Shown here: positions 41,797 through 51,910 of the stretch, one piece after another
Layout of the letters: every line of letters starts with the position of its first letter
Numbering within the stretch: the stretch's first letter is position 1
Assembly: GCF_002237555.1 (NCBI RefSeq)
Contig: NZ_CP022540.1
Location: 1,744,501-1,808,500 of the forward strand
Length of the DNA stretch: 64,000 nucleotides
Direction of reading: 5' to 3'
From: Antarctobacter heliothermus
GTDB taxonomy: Bacteria; Pseudomonadota; Alphaproteobacteria; Rhodobacterales; Rhodobacteraceae
The notes under the pieces: model-generated
Seen by the model: only the letters and a program-made list of their open reading frames with translations
Databases searched by the model: none
What the model was told of the DNA's origin: nothing
Program-made: the position numbers and the translations under genes

Positions 41797-42666
41797 TCAG
41801 GTATGCGATGTGGACGTTGAAGGGACGGCAAGCACGTCGCAGTCTGCCATGCGCAGTACGTCCTCTGCGACACTGCCCAGAACGAACCTTGCAACGCCTT
41901 CCCGGCTTTGTGATCCCACAACGACCAGACCGGCCGCTTCATCCTTGGCGGCCTTCAGGATCTCGTCTGCCGGTGCGTGTAGCCCCAACCGCACAAGCTG
42001 ACGTCGCGATTGCACACCCGTGGTCTTTACGAACTCCGCTAGGTTTTTTGCCGCTTCTCTGCGCTGTTCGTCGATGTAGTCTTCGCGCTCGTTCACGGGC
42101 ATGATGTGGCTCATGGCTAGGCGTGTCGCGGGTGCATCGTAGACATGCACAAACGTGACATCGGCCCCATCCGTAAGGCCCAAGGCGATGCAGGTCGTCG
42201 CCGCGCGCGTGGCGCCAACGGACAGATCGGTGGCCAGCATCACATGTCGGTACGGGCCAACCGGGGGGGCATTGACCATGAGTACGGGACAGCCAACAGT
42301 ACGGATTGTCCGCTCGGCGGTGGTTCCGACGAACACATCGCGCAAGGCTTGCCGCCGATGCGGGCCGATAACCAAAAGATCCGGTGCCTCTTCTTCAGTT
42401 GCACGCGCGATGCCGACAAAGGCGTCGGCCAGTACGACACGGGTGTCGCAGGATACCCCGTCGACAAACTGCACCGTGCTCTGCAATTGTCGCAGCAGGT
42501 CAGAGGCGGCGGCGCTTTCCATTTCAACGATGCGGCGTGGTTGGTCGTCGTCAACAACGTGAATAATCGACAGGGACCCCCCGAACTGTTGCGCGAGCAA
42601 CGTCGCACGCCGGAGCGCGCGATCTGACCTCTCGGAAAAGTCGGTGGCCAGCATGATCTTCTTCAT
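41797..42666 (-). CDS. Tandem-domain universal stress protein
   Basis: 289 residues with two UspA domains. Domain 1 starts KKIMLATDFSERSDRALRRA and has the nucleotide-loop pattern VIGPHRRQALRDVFVGTTAE; domain 2 starts RHVMLATDLSVGATRAA and has VVGSQSREGVARFVLGSVAE. ATP binding is likely in both. It is divergent from the HTH-antiporter-ATPase genes, so it may be part of the same stress response. Confidence 0.85.
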   Translation of the reverse strand: MKKIMLATDFSERSDRALRRATLLAQQFGGSLSIIHVVDDDQPRRIVEMESAAASDLLRQLQSTVQFVDGVSCDTRVVLADAFVGIARATEEEAPDLLVIGPHRRQALRDVFVGTTAERTIRTVGCPVLMVNAPPVGPYRHVMLATDLSVGATRAATTCIALGLTDGADVTFVHVYDAPATRLAMSHIMPVNEREDYIDEQRREAAKNLAEFVKTTGVQSRRQLVRLGLHAPADEILKAAKDEAAGLVVVGSQSREGVARFVLGSVAEDVLRMADCDVLAVPSTSTSHT

Positions 42667-42803
42667 GTCGCTCTCCTGAACGCAACATCGATCCTAGTGT
42701 TTCCCACCAAATCATGTCGTCTGCGATCTGCGTTGATCCAAATCAAATCAAATACACCAAACTTCGCTACACTGCGCGGTGCCGCACCACACAGGTAACT
42801 GGG

Positions 42804-43043
42804 ATGACGCGCGAACAATATCAAACAGTGAAAGAGGTCGCTGACCTGCTCAAAGTAAACGAAGCCTCTGTAAGAAACTGGATCAAAAGCGGCCAGTTGC
42901 GCGCAATCGAGATCGGCAAGGGGTGGCGGGTCGCCGACAGCGATCTGGAGGCGTTTCTTTGCAGTCATTCAACGCGCGCCAAGGACATCACTCATCAGGA
43001 GGACGAGGCCAGCCAGGGCGGCGACTCTGAACACGAAAGCTAG
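42804..43043 (+). CDS. Small excisionase/MerR-type helix-turn-helix protein
   Basis: 79 residues from ATG 42804. YQTVKEVADLLKVNEASVRNW and IKSGQLRAIEIGKGWRVADSDLEAFL form the HTH_17 domain (residues 5-55), often used for plasmid/prophage or promoter control; the tail is acidic. It ends 2 bp before the antiporter gene, so it is probably its local regulator. An in-frame longer start at 42714 has no support. Confidence 0.75.
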   Translation: MTREQYQTVKEVADLLKVNEASVRNWIKSGQLRAIEIGKGWRVADSDLEAFLCSHSTRAKDITHQEDEASQGGDSEHES

Positions 43044-43045
43044 AC

Positions 43046-44776
43046 ATGATAGGTAGCCTGCTCCACACGCCCTTCGCTGAAATCGCAGTCCTTCTTGTCC
43101 TGGCGGCAGCCATCGGCTTGTTCGGACTGCTGTTGCGCCAACCACTGATCGTCAGCTTTATTGCCGTCGGTCTGATCGCCGGTCCGTCGGCGCTTGATGT
43201 TGTCCATTCTGACGAACAAATCGACTTGCTGTCGGAACTCGGGATTGCCGTACTGCTGTTTCTTGTCGGCATCAAACTTGACGTGAAACTCATTCGATCG
43301 CTTGGTGCGGTCTCGTTGCTGACCGGGCTTGGGCAGGTCGCATTTACCTCGATCTTTGGGTACTTGATCGGCCTCGCGCTAGGGCTGGGGCATGTCACCA
43401 GCGTTTATGTCGCCGTGGCGCTGACCTTTTCGTCGACCATCATCATCGTCAAGCTGTTGTCGGATAAGCGCGAAATTGACAGCCTGCATGGCCAAATCGC
43501 CCTTGGTTTCCTAATCGTTCAGGATCTTGTGGTTGTTCTGGCGATGATCGTTTTGTCAGCCGTCGGGATTGGCGCGGTGGGCGAAGGTGGGGAGCATAGC
43601 GGGGGATCGATGCCAATTGTGCTGGCCTCGGGCGTCGCCATGGTGGCTGTGATCATCCTGTTCGTGCGTTATGTCGCCAATCCGCTGACTGAACGGCTGG
43701 CGCGTGCGCCGGAACTGCTGGTGATCTTTGCCATCGCCATGGCGGCGATGTTCGCAGCGGCAGGCGATCTTGTGGGTCTCGGCAAAGAGGTTGGCGGCTT
43801 GCTGGCGGGCGTCGCGCTTGCCTCCACTCCCTATCGTGAGACGATTGCGGCGCGTCTGGCACCGTTGCGGGACTTTCTGCTGCTGTTCTTCTTCATCGCG
43901 CTTGGCTCTGCGCTGGATCTGTCGTTGCTGGGCGCGCATGTTACCGGAGCCATCGTGTTTTCGCTCTTTGTTCTGATCGGTAATCCACTGATCGTGCTCG
44001 CGATCATGGGGGCCATGGGGTATCGCAAGCGCACCGGCTTTCTGGCCGGGATGACAGTGGCCCAGATCAGCGAGTTTTCCCTGATCTTCGTGGCAATGGG
44101 TGTCTCTCTTGGCCATGTTCAGGACGACGCGCTTGGCCTTGTCACAATGGTTGGACTGGTCACCATTGCGGCCTCTACCTACATGATCACCTATTCGCAC
44201 CAACTCTATGCGCTTTTCGGACCGCTGCTTGGCATTTTTGAGCGTAAAGGCACTCCGCGTGAGCCGTCTGAATCCAGTGGCCACAGCACCCACAGCTACA
44301 ATGTGATCGTCTTTGGGTTGGGGCGCTTTGGCACGGCCATCGGGATGCGGCTGAAGAAACGGGGCATCCGGGTGTTGGGCATCGACTTCAATCTGATGGC
44401 GGTGCGGCGCTGGCGTGAACTTGGGCTAGAGACCGAATTTGGCGATGCCACTGACCCGGAGTTCGTCGCCGAACTACCGATAGATCGCGCCGATTGGATC
44501 ATCTCGACCGTGCCGATCCATCCGACGGGGCTCAGTCATGAGGATACGCGCAGGACCCTGATCCAACTGGTCAGGATGTCTGGTTTTTCTGGTCGCGTGG
44601 CTGTGGCCTCGCACCACCCCAAGGACACTGAAGATTTGTTTGCCTCTGGCGCTGACTTGGTGCTGGAGCCGTTTCAGGACGCCGCCGACCGGGCCGTGGA
44701 TCTGCTGTGCGGCGCTCCGGCGGAAGAGCGGACTGAGATTCCACCCATTGAGACAGAACAAAAACAGGAACCCTGA
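43046..44776 (+). CDS. CPA2-family cation:proton antiporter with TrkA-N domain
   Basis: 576 residues. About twelve membrane helices (1-390) of the Na+/H+ exchanger/KefB-YbaL type, with PSALDVVHSDEQIDLLSELGIAVLLFLVG near the start and FLIVQDLVVVLAM. From ~420 a TrkA-N Rossmann domain, VIVFGLGRFGTAIGMRL, binds nucleotide and gates transport. Probably K+ or Na+ efflux in exchange for protons, inner membrane. It lies between a small HTH gene and a P-type ATPase gene. Confidence 0.85.
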   Translation: MIGSLLHTPFAEIAVLLVLAAAIGLFGLLLRQPLIVSFIAVGLIAGPSALDVVHSDEQIDLLSELGIAVLLFLVGIKLDVKLIRSLGAVSLLTGLGQVAFTSIFGYLIGLALGLGHVTSVYVAVALTFSSTIIIVKLLSDKREIDSLHGQIALGFLIVQDLVVVLAMIVLSAVGIGAVGEGGEHSGGSMPIVLASGVAMVAVIILFVRYVANPLTERLARAPELLVIFAIAMAAMFAAAGDLVGLGKEVGGLLAGVALASTPYRETIAARLAPLRDFLLLFFFIALGSALDLSLLGAHVTGAIVFSLFVLIGNPLIVLAIMGAMGYRKRTGFLAGMTVAQISEFSLIFVAMGVSLGHVQDDALGLVTMVGLVTIAASTYMITYSHQLYALFGPLLGIFERKGTPREPSESSGHSTHSYNVIVFGLGRFGTAIGMRLKKRGIRVLGIDFNLMAVRRWRELGLETEFGDATDPEFVAELPIDRADWIISTVPIHPTGLSHEDTRRTLIQLVRMSGFSGRVAVASHHPKDTEDLFASGADLVLEPFQDAADRAVDLLCGAPAEERTEIPPIETEQKQEP

Positions 44777-44818
44777 TGCGACATAGAGCGATCATTTGGG
44801 GAAAAAGGACTTATTAAG

Positions 44819-47518
44819 ATGCCTGACATCAACATGCCGCCGCGGTGCCACGCGATTTCTGCTGGCGACGCTCTGCAGGTACTTGCCGCTACGGAATATG
44901 GTCTTGATGCCGAAGAGGTTGTCCGGCGTCAGGCCGAGTACGGGCTGAACCGTTTACCAGACCCACCAAAGCGCAGTCCGCTCCTGCGGTTCCTAGCGCA
45001 TTTTCACAACGTATTGATCTATGTTCTGATCGCCTCTGCGGTGGTGACAGGCGCGCTGCAGCACTGGGTCGATACCGGTGTGATCCTTACCGTGGTCGTC
45101 GTGAACGCGGTGATTGGTTTCATCCAGGAAGGCCGGGCCGAACAGGCGATGGACGCGATCCGAGGGATGTTGGCGCCGCGGTCAGCCGTGTTGCGCAATG
45201 GGGTGCGGGTCAGTGTGGATGCCGCCGAACTGGTGCCCGGCGATATTGTCCTGATCGAGGCTGGCGACCGTGTACCTGCCGATCTTCGGCTGATCCAGTC
45301 GCGCGGGCTCAAGGTAGAAGAGGCGATCTTGACTGGTGAATCCGTGCCGGTCGACAAGGCCATTGCCCCCGTGGCAGAGGAGGCGGCCCTTGGTGATCGC
45401 ACCTCGATGCTGTTCTCCGGGACACTGGTGTCCGCCGGGGTCGGGCGCGGCGTGGTCGCAGCGACGGGGGCGGCAACCCAGATTGGCCGGATCAGCGGGA
45501 TGCTTAGTCAGGTCGAGACGTTGACGACACCGCTCGTGGCGCAGATGGATCGCTTCGCGCGCTGGCTGACGGTGTTTATCCTGATCGTGGCTGCATCGCT
45601 GCTGGCCTACGGGTATTTCGTTGGGCACATGCTCTTTTCGGATCTGTTCATGGCCGTCGTTGGATTGTCGGTGGCCGCGATCCCCGAAGGATTGCCAGCG
45701 GTGCTGACGATCACGCTGGCCGTTGGCGTGCGGGCAATGGCACAGCGCAATGCCATCGTGCGCCGCTTGCCAGCGATCGAAACCTTGGGCTCTGTCTCGG
45801 TGATCTGTTCGGACAAGACGGGGACATTGACCCGCAACGAGATGATGGTGGCATCGCTGGCGGATGCGGGCCACGTCTATTCCGTGGATGGCAACGGATA
45901 TGCCCCCGAGGGCGCGGTGTCCTTGAGCGGGGCCAACGCACTTCCCGGTGAACACCCGGTGCTAATGGAATTCGCGCGCACGGCAGGGCTGTGTAACGAC
46001 GCGATGTTGCGCTCCCATGAGGCGGGTTGGCGGGTCGAGGGTGATCCGATGGAGGGTGCTCTGATGGCGCTTGCCGGCAAGATCACAGATGACGGAACGA
46101 ACACGTTCCGCCAGTGGATTCGCATGGACGCGATCCCCTTTGATGCGGTCCACCGCTATATGGCAACCTTGCACTGTGATGGCGCGGGGCTTTCGCGCAT
46201 CCATGTCAAAGGCGCGCCCGAAGCGGTGCTCGCGCTCTGCGGCGATCAGCGCGCGGTACATGGCAGGGCAGAACCGCTCGACGTGGCGTATTGGAACGAC
46301 AAGGTGGAGGAATTGGCAGGCGAAGGCCAACGCGTCCTCGCGATGGCGGTGCGCGATATGCCGGATCAGCACGCTGATCTGACGACTGCCGATCTTGACG
46401 GGCACCTTACATTGATAGGGCTGATCGGCTTGATCGACCCGCCGCGTGCCGAGGCCATCAAGGCGGTGGCAGAATGTCATGAGGCCGGGATCCGGGTGAA
46501 GATGATCACCGGCGATCATGCTGCAACCGCCCGCGCCATTGCTGGTATGATTGGGCTGAAGAACGACGATCGCGTGCTGACTGGCGCGGATCTGGAGGCA
46601 ATGGATGACGCCGCGCTGGCGGATGCGGCGGTTCATACCGACATCTTCGCCCGCACCTCGCCGGCGCACAAGCTGCGACTGGTTGCGGCGCTTCAGGCGC
46701 GCGGGCTAACTGTTGCCATGACCGGTGACGGGGTGAATGACGCTCCTGCACTCAAACGCGCGGATGCGGGCATCGCCATGGGGCTCAAGGGCAGCGAGGC
46801 GGCGAAGGAGGCCGCCGAACTCGTCCTCGCTGACGATAATTTCGCCTCTATCGCCGCCGCCGTGCGCGAGGGGCGTACGGTCTACGACAACATCAAAAAG
46901 GTGATCAGCTGGACCCTGCCCACCAACGCCGGTGAGGCCATGACCATCATGGTAGCGCTTTTTGCTGGCATGGCATTGCCGATCACCGCTGTGCAGATCC
47001 TGTGGGTGAACCTAATCACCGCTGTTACGCTCGGCCTTGCCCTCGCCTTCGAGCCGTCTGAGCCGGGAACCATGCACCGGCCGCCGCGTCCAAGGAACGA
47101 ACCGCTGCTGACGGGCGGGTTGATCTGGCACATCGTGTTCGTGTCGACGCTGTTTCTGGCGGCGGTGTTCGGCATGTATTTCTACGCCATTGACCGTGGG
47201 TATTCCGTAACCTCGGCCCAGACTGTTTCGATGAACACGCTGGTCGTGCTGGAGATCTTCCACCTGTTTTTCATACGCAACATCTACGGAACCTCGCTGA
47301 CATGGGCGGCAGCAAAAGGCACTCGGGTCGTCTGGGGATGCGTGATCTCGGTCACGGCGGCACAATTTGCCATCACCTACCTGCCGCCTCTTCAAACGGT
47401 TTTCGGAACCGAGGGCGTGCCTGTGCGCGACGGCCTATTGATCGTTGCCGTCGGTGTCGTCTTTTTCGCGTTGATCGAGACGGAGAAAAAGATGCGTTTG
47501 GCATTCCGTGGCCCGTAG
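44819..47518 (+). CDS. P2-type cation-transporting ATPase
   Basis: 899 residues. N-terminal cation-ATPase domain (ATEYGLDAEEVVRRQAEYGLNRL), TGES in ILTGESVPVDKA (~170), helix M4 with AAIPEGLPAVLTITLAVG, phosphorylation site CSDKTGTLT (Asp332), hinge MTGDGVNDAPALKRADAGIAMG. The PEGLPA form and absence of metal-binding Cys motifs place it among Ca2+/Na+/K+-like P2 ATPases rather than heavy-metal pumps. It exports cations across the inner membrane. It follows the CPA2 antiporter by 42 bp, so the two form an ion-homeostasis unit. Confidence 0.85.
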   Translation: MPDINMPPRCHAISAGDALQVLAATEYGLDAEEVVRRQAEYGLNRLPDPPKRSPLLRFLAHFHNVLIYVLIASAVVTGALQHWVDTGVILTVVVVNAVIGFIQEGRAEQAMDAIRGMLAPRSAVLRNGVRVSVDAAELVPGDIVLIEAGDRVPADLRLIQSRGLKVEEAILTGESVPVDKAIAPVAEEAALGDRTSMLFSGTLVSAGVGRGVVAATGAATQIGRISGMLSQVETLTTPLVAQMDRFARWLTVFILIVAASLLAYGYFVGHMLFSDLFMAVVGLSVAAIPEGLPAVLTITLAVGVRAMAQRNAIVRRLPAIETLGSVSVICSDKTGTLTRNEMMVASLADAGHVYSVDGNGYAPEGAVSLSGANALPGEHPVLMEFARTAGLCNDAMLRSHEAGWRVEGDPMEGALMALAGKITDDGTNTFRQWIRMDAIPFDAVHRYMATLHCDGAGLSRIHVKGAPEAVLALCGDQRAVHGRAEPLDVAYWNDKVEELAGEGQRVLAMAVRDMPDQHADLTTADLDGHLTLIGLIGLIDPPRAEAIKAVAECHEAGIRVKMITGDHAATARAIAGMIGLKNDDRVLTGADLEAMDDAALADAAVHTDIFARTSPAHKLRLVAALQARGLTVAMTGDGVNDAPALKRADAGIAMGLKGSEAAKEAAELVLADDNFASIAAAVREGRTVYDNIKKVISWTLPTNAGEAMTIMVALFAGMALPITAVQILWVNLITAVTLGLALAFEPSEPGTMHRPPRPRNEPLLTGGLIWHIVFVSTLFLAAVFGMYFYAIDRGYSVTSAQTVSMNTLVVLEIFHLFFIRNIYGTSLTWAAAKGTRVVWGCVISVTAAQFAITYLPPLQTVFGTEGVPVRDGLLIVAVGVVFFALIETEKKMRLAFRGP

Positions 47519-47866
47519 TTGGTCCGCTCGAACGCTCTAATGTGTCGGTTTTTCCAACACGTGGAATTGCCGCCCTCCTCCTGCATTGCGTTGCAAACCC
47601 TGTGCGTAGCCGGTCTCCCCAGATGACTCGATGCAGGTTTATGCGGCTTTGTTTCGATAGTTTCCGTGACGCGCGCGTCGATACTTGACGCTGAATTGGG
47701 TTCTATCCAGTCCAAACGCAATGCAAAGTGGCTCTGTGTTTTAAGGTTGCCTGGCTGTCCGCTTCACCAGCTTTGGCATGTCCTGGTATCCATTGCGGCG
47801 TTCAACAGCCCCCCACTCGGACCAACATGGCAATCGGCGCCATGTCCCAAAGGTGCTCCAAAACGC
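47519..47866. other. Gap between convergent genes
   Basis: 348 bp between the ends of the ATPase and LysR genes. GTGTCGG-TTTTT-CCAACAC near 47541-47559 can form an imperfect hairpin that may terminate the ATPase transcript. No gene supported. Confidence 0.4.
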
Positions 47867-48841
47867 TTACGGGCAAATGGCGATGCCGCCTGGATCATTT
47901 TGATCTAGCTTGGATACGCCAAGGGCGGTGGTCTTTTGACGGCGAACCGATGCAAGGCAGTCGATGAAGGTCTGTACCAACGTTGATCGCGGGCCATCCA
48001 CACGCCGCACGAACTCGAAGGGCGCCGTATAGCCCATGTCTTCGGGCAGGAGCACGACCATTTCTCCGCGCCGTATCCACGGCTCGGCTAGATGGTCCGG
48101 CAAGTACCCCAGATAGCGCCCGGAAAGGATCATGAGTGCGACGGCTTCCATGTGGGCGGCAAAGCTGGCGGGCTCTTTGTCATCGGATAATTGCTGGCGC
48201 AGGTAGCTTCGGGATATGAACGGGTATCGGCTGATCGCGTCCGGAGAAAGCTCGGTGTCGCTTCGGGTGGACAGGGGGTGACGCGCTCCGCAAACCAGCA
48301 ATTGTCGTTCGTCGAAAAGCCAATCGTACCGCAGGCTGGCGCCGTGGTGAAAGAAAGACCCAATGCCAATATCGCACTCTCCGTTCAGAACCGACAGTTC
48401 GATGTTGTCCGGGGTGTCGACATAGATCCGCAACCGGGCCTCTGGCGCTTTCTGGGTAAAGAGGTCGATAGCGTCGGGCAAAGGGCTGGCAGGATTGCTG
48501 GACACATGATCAACGACGTGAACCGCTAGGTCGCCGACCAACCCGTCCCGCAGGCTGGACATGCGCGCCTCGAAACTTCCGACGGAGTCGAAGAGCGTCC
48601 GTGCCGCATCTATCACCTGCTGGCCTTCCTCCGTGAGGCGAAATCCACCGCGCCCTCGGTGACACAGCCGGAACCCGAGCTGTTGTTCAAGTTCCGACAT
48701 CTGGTTGGACACGGTCGACTGTCCGAGGTTGAGCGCTGCCTGCGCCTGAGCAAATCCGCCATGCTTTACGATCTCCATGAACAGGCGCAATAGGCGGAAG
48801 TCTTTGTAAAACAGCTTCTGGCCAACATTGGTCTGGTTCAT
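47867..48841 (-). CDS. LysR-family transcriptional regulator
   Basis: 324 residues. Winged HTH at ~12-72 (RLLRLFMEIVKHGGFAQAQAALNLGQSTVSNQMSELEQQL spans 17-56) and a C-terminal ligand-binding domain from ~95 (DLAVHVVDHVSSNPASPLPDAI; GECDIGIGSFFHHG). It is divergent from the ureohydrolase/ABC/amidohydrolase operon, whose promoter it probably controls in response to the pathway substrate. Confidence 0.85.
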   Translation of the reverse strand: MNQTNVGQKLFYKDFRLLRLFMEIVKHGGFAQAQAALNLGQSTVSNQMSELEQQLGFRLCHRGRGGFRLTEEGQQVIDAARTLFDSVGSFEARMSSLRDGLVGDLAVHVVDHVSSNPASPLPDAIDLFTQKAPEARLRIYVDTPDNIELSVLNGECDIGIGSFFHHGASLRYDWLFDERQLLVCGARHPLSTRSDTELSPDAISRYPFISRSYLRQQLSDDKEPASFAAHMEAVALMILSGRYLGYLPDHLAEPWIRRGEMVVLLPEDMGYTAPFEFVRRVDGPRSTLVQTFIDCLASVRRQKTTALGVSKLDQNDPGGIAICP

Positions 48842-49149
48842 TTTCGGGTCCCCTCGGCACGATTTTGCGTCTTGGTGCTCGGAAATTAGACATGCTCTCC
48901 GCCAATCAATCTTAATCTGGAGGGGCGGGCTCTCGTTTCCGCCCTTGTGCGGAACGCGTACATTTGTCCGGATGGGGGTGGTTTTGCTCTGAAATCACCC
49001 GATTTTCGGGTGGCTGCGTAGAAAATCGGCATGACGTGAAACGTGGCCCTCATTCATGTCCGGTTGGGAATATTTGCTCCCGGTGCCCGATATTGAAGAC
49101 GCGCCGGTCGTTTGTCTTGCTTGGGGCTGGAACTTGGACCGGAGCCCGC
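48842..49149. promoter_or_regulatory. Divergent control region of LysR and ureohydrolase operon
   Basis: 308 bp. An open frame continues upstream of the ureohydrolase start, but it lacks family sequence and the GGAG before ATG 49150 decides the start. LysR sites (T-N11-A type) should lie here; no single clear inverted repeat was pinned by eye. Confidence 0.35.
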
Positions 49150-50217
49150 ATGAAGGACGACACCGAAAAACTCGACAGGCTACGCGCCCGTTTCATGGAT
49201 CGCCCAAGTGGCGAGTTCGAAAATCCGCGATTTGCTCGCGTGGCGGAAAAACTGTTCTCCGCCAGCGGTACGCGTCTGGCGCCCTATGCGGGTCGCCCGA
49301 CGCTGCTGTCCGCACCAGCACGGATGGTGGACCCGGAATCACCAGATTTCTCTGGGTTGGACGTGGCGCTGGTTGGTATGCCGATGGACCTTGGTGTGAC
49401 CAATCGGCCCGGGGCGCGGTTCGGCCCGCGCGCTCTGCGAGACATCGAGCGGATCGGTCCTTACAACCATGTGTTGGATTGCGTGCCGGTGGGCGAACTG
49501 AGGATCGCTGATATCGGGGATGTCCCGTTCAGAAGCCGTTTCGCGCTGGAGGACAGTCATGCTGATATCGAGAACTGGATCAGCTTGATCGTCGAGGCGG
49601 GGGTCTTGCCGGTCTCCGTTGGCGGGGACCATTCCATCACCCATCCTATCCTGCGAGCGCTGGGACGTGACCGACCGGTGGGGATGATCCACATCGACGC
49701 ACATTGCGACACGTCCGGGCCTTTCGACGGCACCAAGTTCCATCATGGTGGCCCGTTCCGCAACGCCGTGCTCGACGGTGTGCTGGACCCGGAACGCACC
49801 ATCCAGATTGGGATCCGCGGCTCCTCTGAATATCTTTGGGAGTTTAGCGAGGCCAGCGGCATGACAGTAGTGCATGCCGAGGACATCACCGAGGCAGGAC
49901 TGCCGGACCTTATCCAGCGCGCGCGCGACGTGGTGGGCGAGGGACCGACCTATCTGTCCTTTGATATCGACAGTCTGGACCCCGCCTTTGCACCAGGCAC
50001 CGGCACGCCGGAAGTGGGCGGATTGACCACCCGTGAGGCGTTGAGCCTGCTGCGGGGGATGAAAGGTCTGAATCTTGTGGGCGCGGATATCGTCGAAGTT
50101 GCGCCGCAATACGATGCCACAACGAATACCGCTCAGGCGGGCGGGCAGGTCCTGTTCGAATTGGCAAGCCTGATGTGCTTTTCGCCCGCCGTCAGCCACA
50201 AGGGGCTGACCCGGTGA
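49150..50217 (+). CDS. Agmatinase/guanidinobutyrase-family ureohydrolase
   Basis: 355 residues. The binuclear Mn2+ site of the arginase/agmatinase fold is complete: VGGDHSITH (His), HIDAHCDT (Asp, His, Asp) and LSFDIDSLDPAFAPGTGTPE (two Asp). It hydrolyses a guanidino group to release urea. The N-terminal ~60 residues are longer than in E. coli SpeB and resemble guanidino-acid hydrolases. The neighbouring ABC transporter and cyclic-amide hydrolases suggest a guanidino substrate other than agmatine is possible (for example guanidinobutyrate or a creatine-like compound). Confidence 0.85.
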   Translation: MKDDTEKLDRLRARFMDRPSGEFENPRFARVAEKLFSASGTRLAPYAGRPTLLSAPARMVDPESPDFSGLDVALVGMPMDLGVTNRPGARFGPRALRDIERIGPYNHVLDCVPVGELRIADIGDVPFRSRFALEDSHADIENWISLIVEAGVLPVSVGGDHSITHPILRALGRDRPVGMIHIDAHCDTSGPFDGTKFHHGGPFRNAVLDGVLDPERTIQIGIRGSSEYLWEFSEASGMTVVHAEDITEAGLPDLIQRARDVVGEGPTYLSFDIDSLDPAFAPGTGTPEVGGLTTREALSLLRGMKGLNLVGADIVEVAPQYDATTNTAQAGGQVLFELASLMCFSPAVSHKGLTR

Positions 50218-51098
50218 GCGGCATCAAGATCCTCTCTGCGTCGGCATCGTCCGGCTTGCCGCGAATGGACAAAACCCAACTCATCGTATGGACCATGGCG
50301 CTGCTGCCCATCGTGGTCCTGTGCGTTTTCTACTTCTACCCTCTACTGCGGGTTCTGACGATCTCGTTCACTGAACCGACCCTTGGGTTAGAGAATTACC
50401 GCGACATCTTTAGCAGTTCCGCCGTGCGGCGGGTGCTGAAGACCACGCTTTGGATCTGCACGATCGCGTCGGCCGTATCGCTACTGTTCGGCTACTTGCT
50501 TGCCTATGCAATCGTACATGCCTCCACCCGGTGGCAAAGCTGGATGCTGCTCGCGGTGCTGCTGTCTTTCTGGGTCTCGGTCCTGATCCGCGCATTTGCT
50601 TGGATCGCGCTGCTGCAAACCCGCGGTTTGGTGAACGAAACGCTGCAGTTCATGGGGCTGATCGACGAACCTATCCGTTTTATCCGCAACACCTTCGGCG
50701 TGATCCTCGGCATGGTTCACTACATGATCCCCTATGCGGTGCTGCCGTTGATGGCCAACATGCGCACCATAGACACACGGTATGTTCCGGCTGCGCGGGG
50801 TCTTGGCGCGTCGCCGTTCGGCGCGTTCTGGCGGGTTTTCCTGCCGCTTAGTCTGCCGGGTCTAATCAGCGCCTCGATCCTCGTCTTCATCTTCTCAATC
50901 GGGTTCTACATCACGCCTGCGCTGCTGGGCGGGGGGCGCTCGACCATGTTGGCGGAATATATCGCGCTACAGGTCAATGAGACATTGGCCTGGGGGCAGG
51001 GAACCGCGCTGGCGTCGAGCATGTTGTTCGTTGTTTTCGCGATGCTGCTTGCGCTGGGCCGGATCGTAAAGTTCCGCAATATGTTCGGAGCAGGGTGA
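50214..51098 (+). CDS. Polyamine-type ABC transporter permease 1 (PotB-like)
   Basis: 294 residues from GTG 50214, which overlaps the ureohydrolase stop (GTGA). Six membrane segments with the BPD domain; FIRNTFGVILGMVHYMIPYAVLPL and YVPAARGLGASPFGAFWRVFLPLSLPG (EAA loop). It forms the inner-membrane channel with the next permease. Confidence 0.85.
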   Translation: MSGIKILSASASSGLPRMDKTQLIVWTMALLPIVVLCVFYFYPLLRVLTISFTEPTLGLENYRDIFSSSAVRRVLKTTLWICTIASAVSLLFGYLLAYAIVHASTRWQSWMLLAVLLSFWVSVLIRAFAWIALLQTRGLVNETLQFMGLIDEPIRFIRNTFGVILGMVHYMIPYAVLPLMANMRTIDTRYVPAARGLGASPFGAFWRVFLPLSLPGLISASILVFIFSIGFYITPALLGGGRSTMLAEYIALQVNETLAWGQGTALASSMLFVVFAMLLALGRIVKFRNMFGAG

Positions 51099-51910
51099 TG
51101 GAGAGGTTACGCGGTGGCGCCGGATTCGCCTTCACCCTTTGTCTGGCATGGCTGTTGATTGCCTTCCTGATCCTGCCCCTGTTGGTGGTCATCCCGATTT
51201 CTTTCACGCCAGAGCGCTACCTGTCTATGCCCGAAGGCGAGTATTCGTGGCGTCACTACGAAACGCTGTTCACCGACCGCCGCTGGCGCAAGGGCATCTT
51301 TGACAGCACAGTCGTGGCGCTGGGGGCGTCTTGTCTGGCCATCATTCTCGGCACAATCTGCGCTATCGGCTGCTGGAAACTATCCTCACGACTGGGCGAG
51401 ACGATCAGGGTTCTGGCGTTGACCCCGATGATCGTACCTCCGATCGTCCATGCGCTTGGCATGTACCGGGTCTGGGTCGATTACGGACTGATCGACAGCT
51501 ACCTAGGACTGATCCTTGCACATGCGATGAAGGGTATTCCCTTCGTGGTGATCTCGGTCTCGGCGGTGATGTCGAATTTCGATCCCCGGCTGGAACAGGC
51601 GGCGCGCAGTCTGGGCGCGGGGCCGCTGACCGCTATGCGTCTGACGATCCTGCCGAATATCTGGCCCGGTGTTCTGGCAGGCGGGGTCTTTGCCTTTGCT
51701 ATCTCTTGGGACGAGATCGTTGTGGCCCTCTTCCTGACGCGGCGCGCGGTCTACACGCTGCCGCGCCAGATCTGGGACGGGATACAGGACAACATTTCGC
51801 CCGCAGTGGCGGCGGTCGGTGTGCTGCTGATCTTTGTCACAATCCTCGCCGTGCTGGGCAAGATGGCATGGGATCGGCGGATGGCCACCCGCGAGAGCCG
51901 CCGCGCATGA
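51098..51910 (+). CDS. Polyamine-type ABC transporter permease 2 (PotC-like)
   Basis: 270 residues from ATG 51098 (TGATG overlap; GTG 51095 is an alternative). Membrane protein with the BPD domain; EQAARSLGAGPLTAMRLTIL is the EAA loop that contacts the ATPase. PotC-like in order and length. Confidence 0.85.
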   Translation: MERLRGGAGFAFTLCLAWLLIAFLILPLLVVIPISFTPERYLSMPEGEYSWRHYETLFTDRRWRKGIFDSTVVALGASCLAIILGTICAIGCWKLSSRLGETIRVLALTPMIVPPIVHALGMYRVWVDYGLIDSYLGLILAHAMKGIPFVVISVSAVMSNFDPRLEQAARSLGAGPLTAMRLTILPNIWPGVLAGGVFAFAISWDEIVVALFLTRRAVYTLPRQIWDGIQDNISPAVAAVGVLLIFVTILAVLGKMAWDRRMATRESRRA

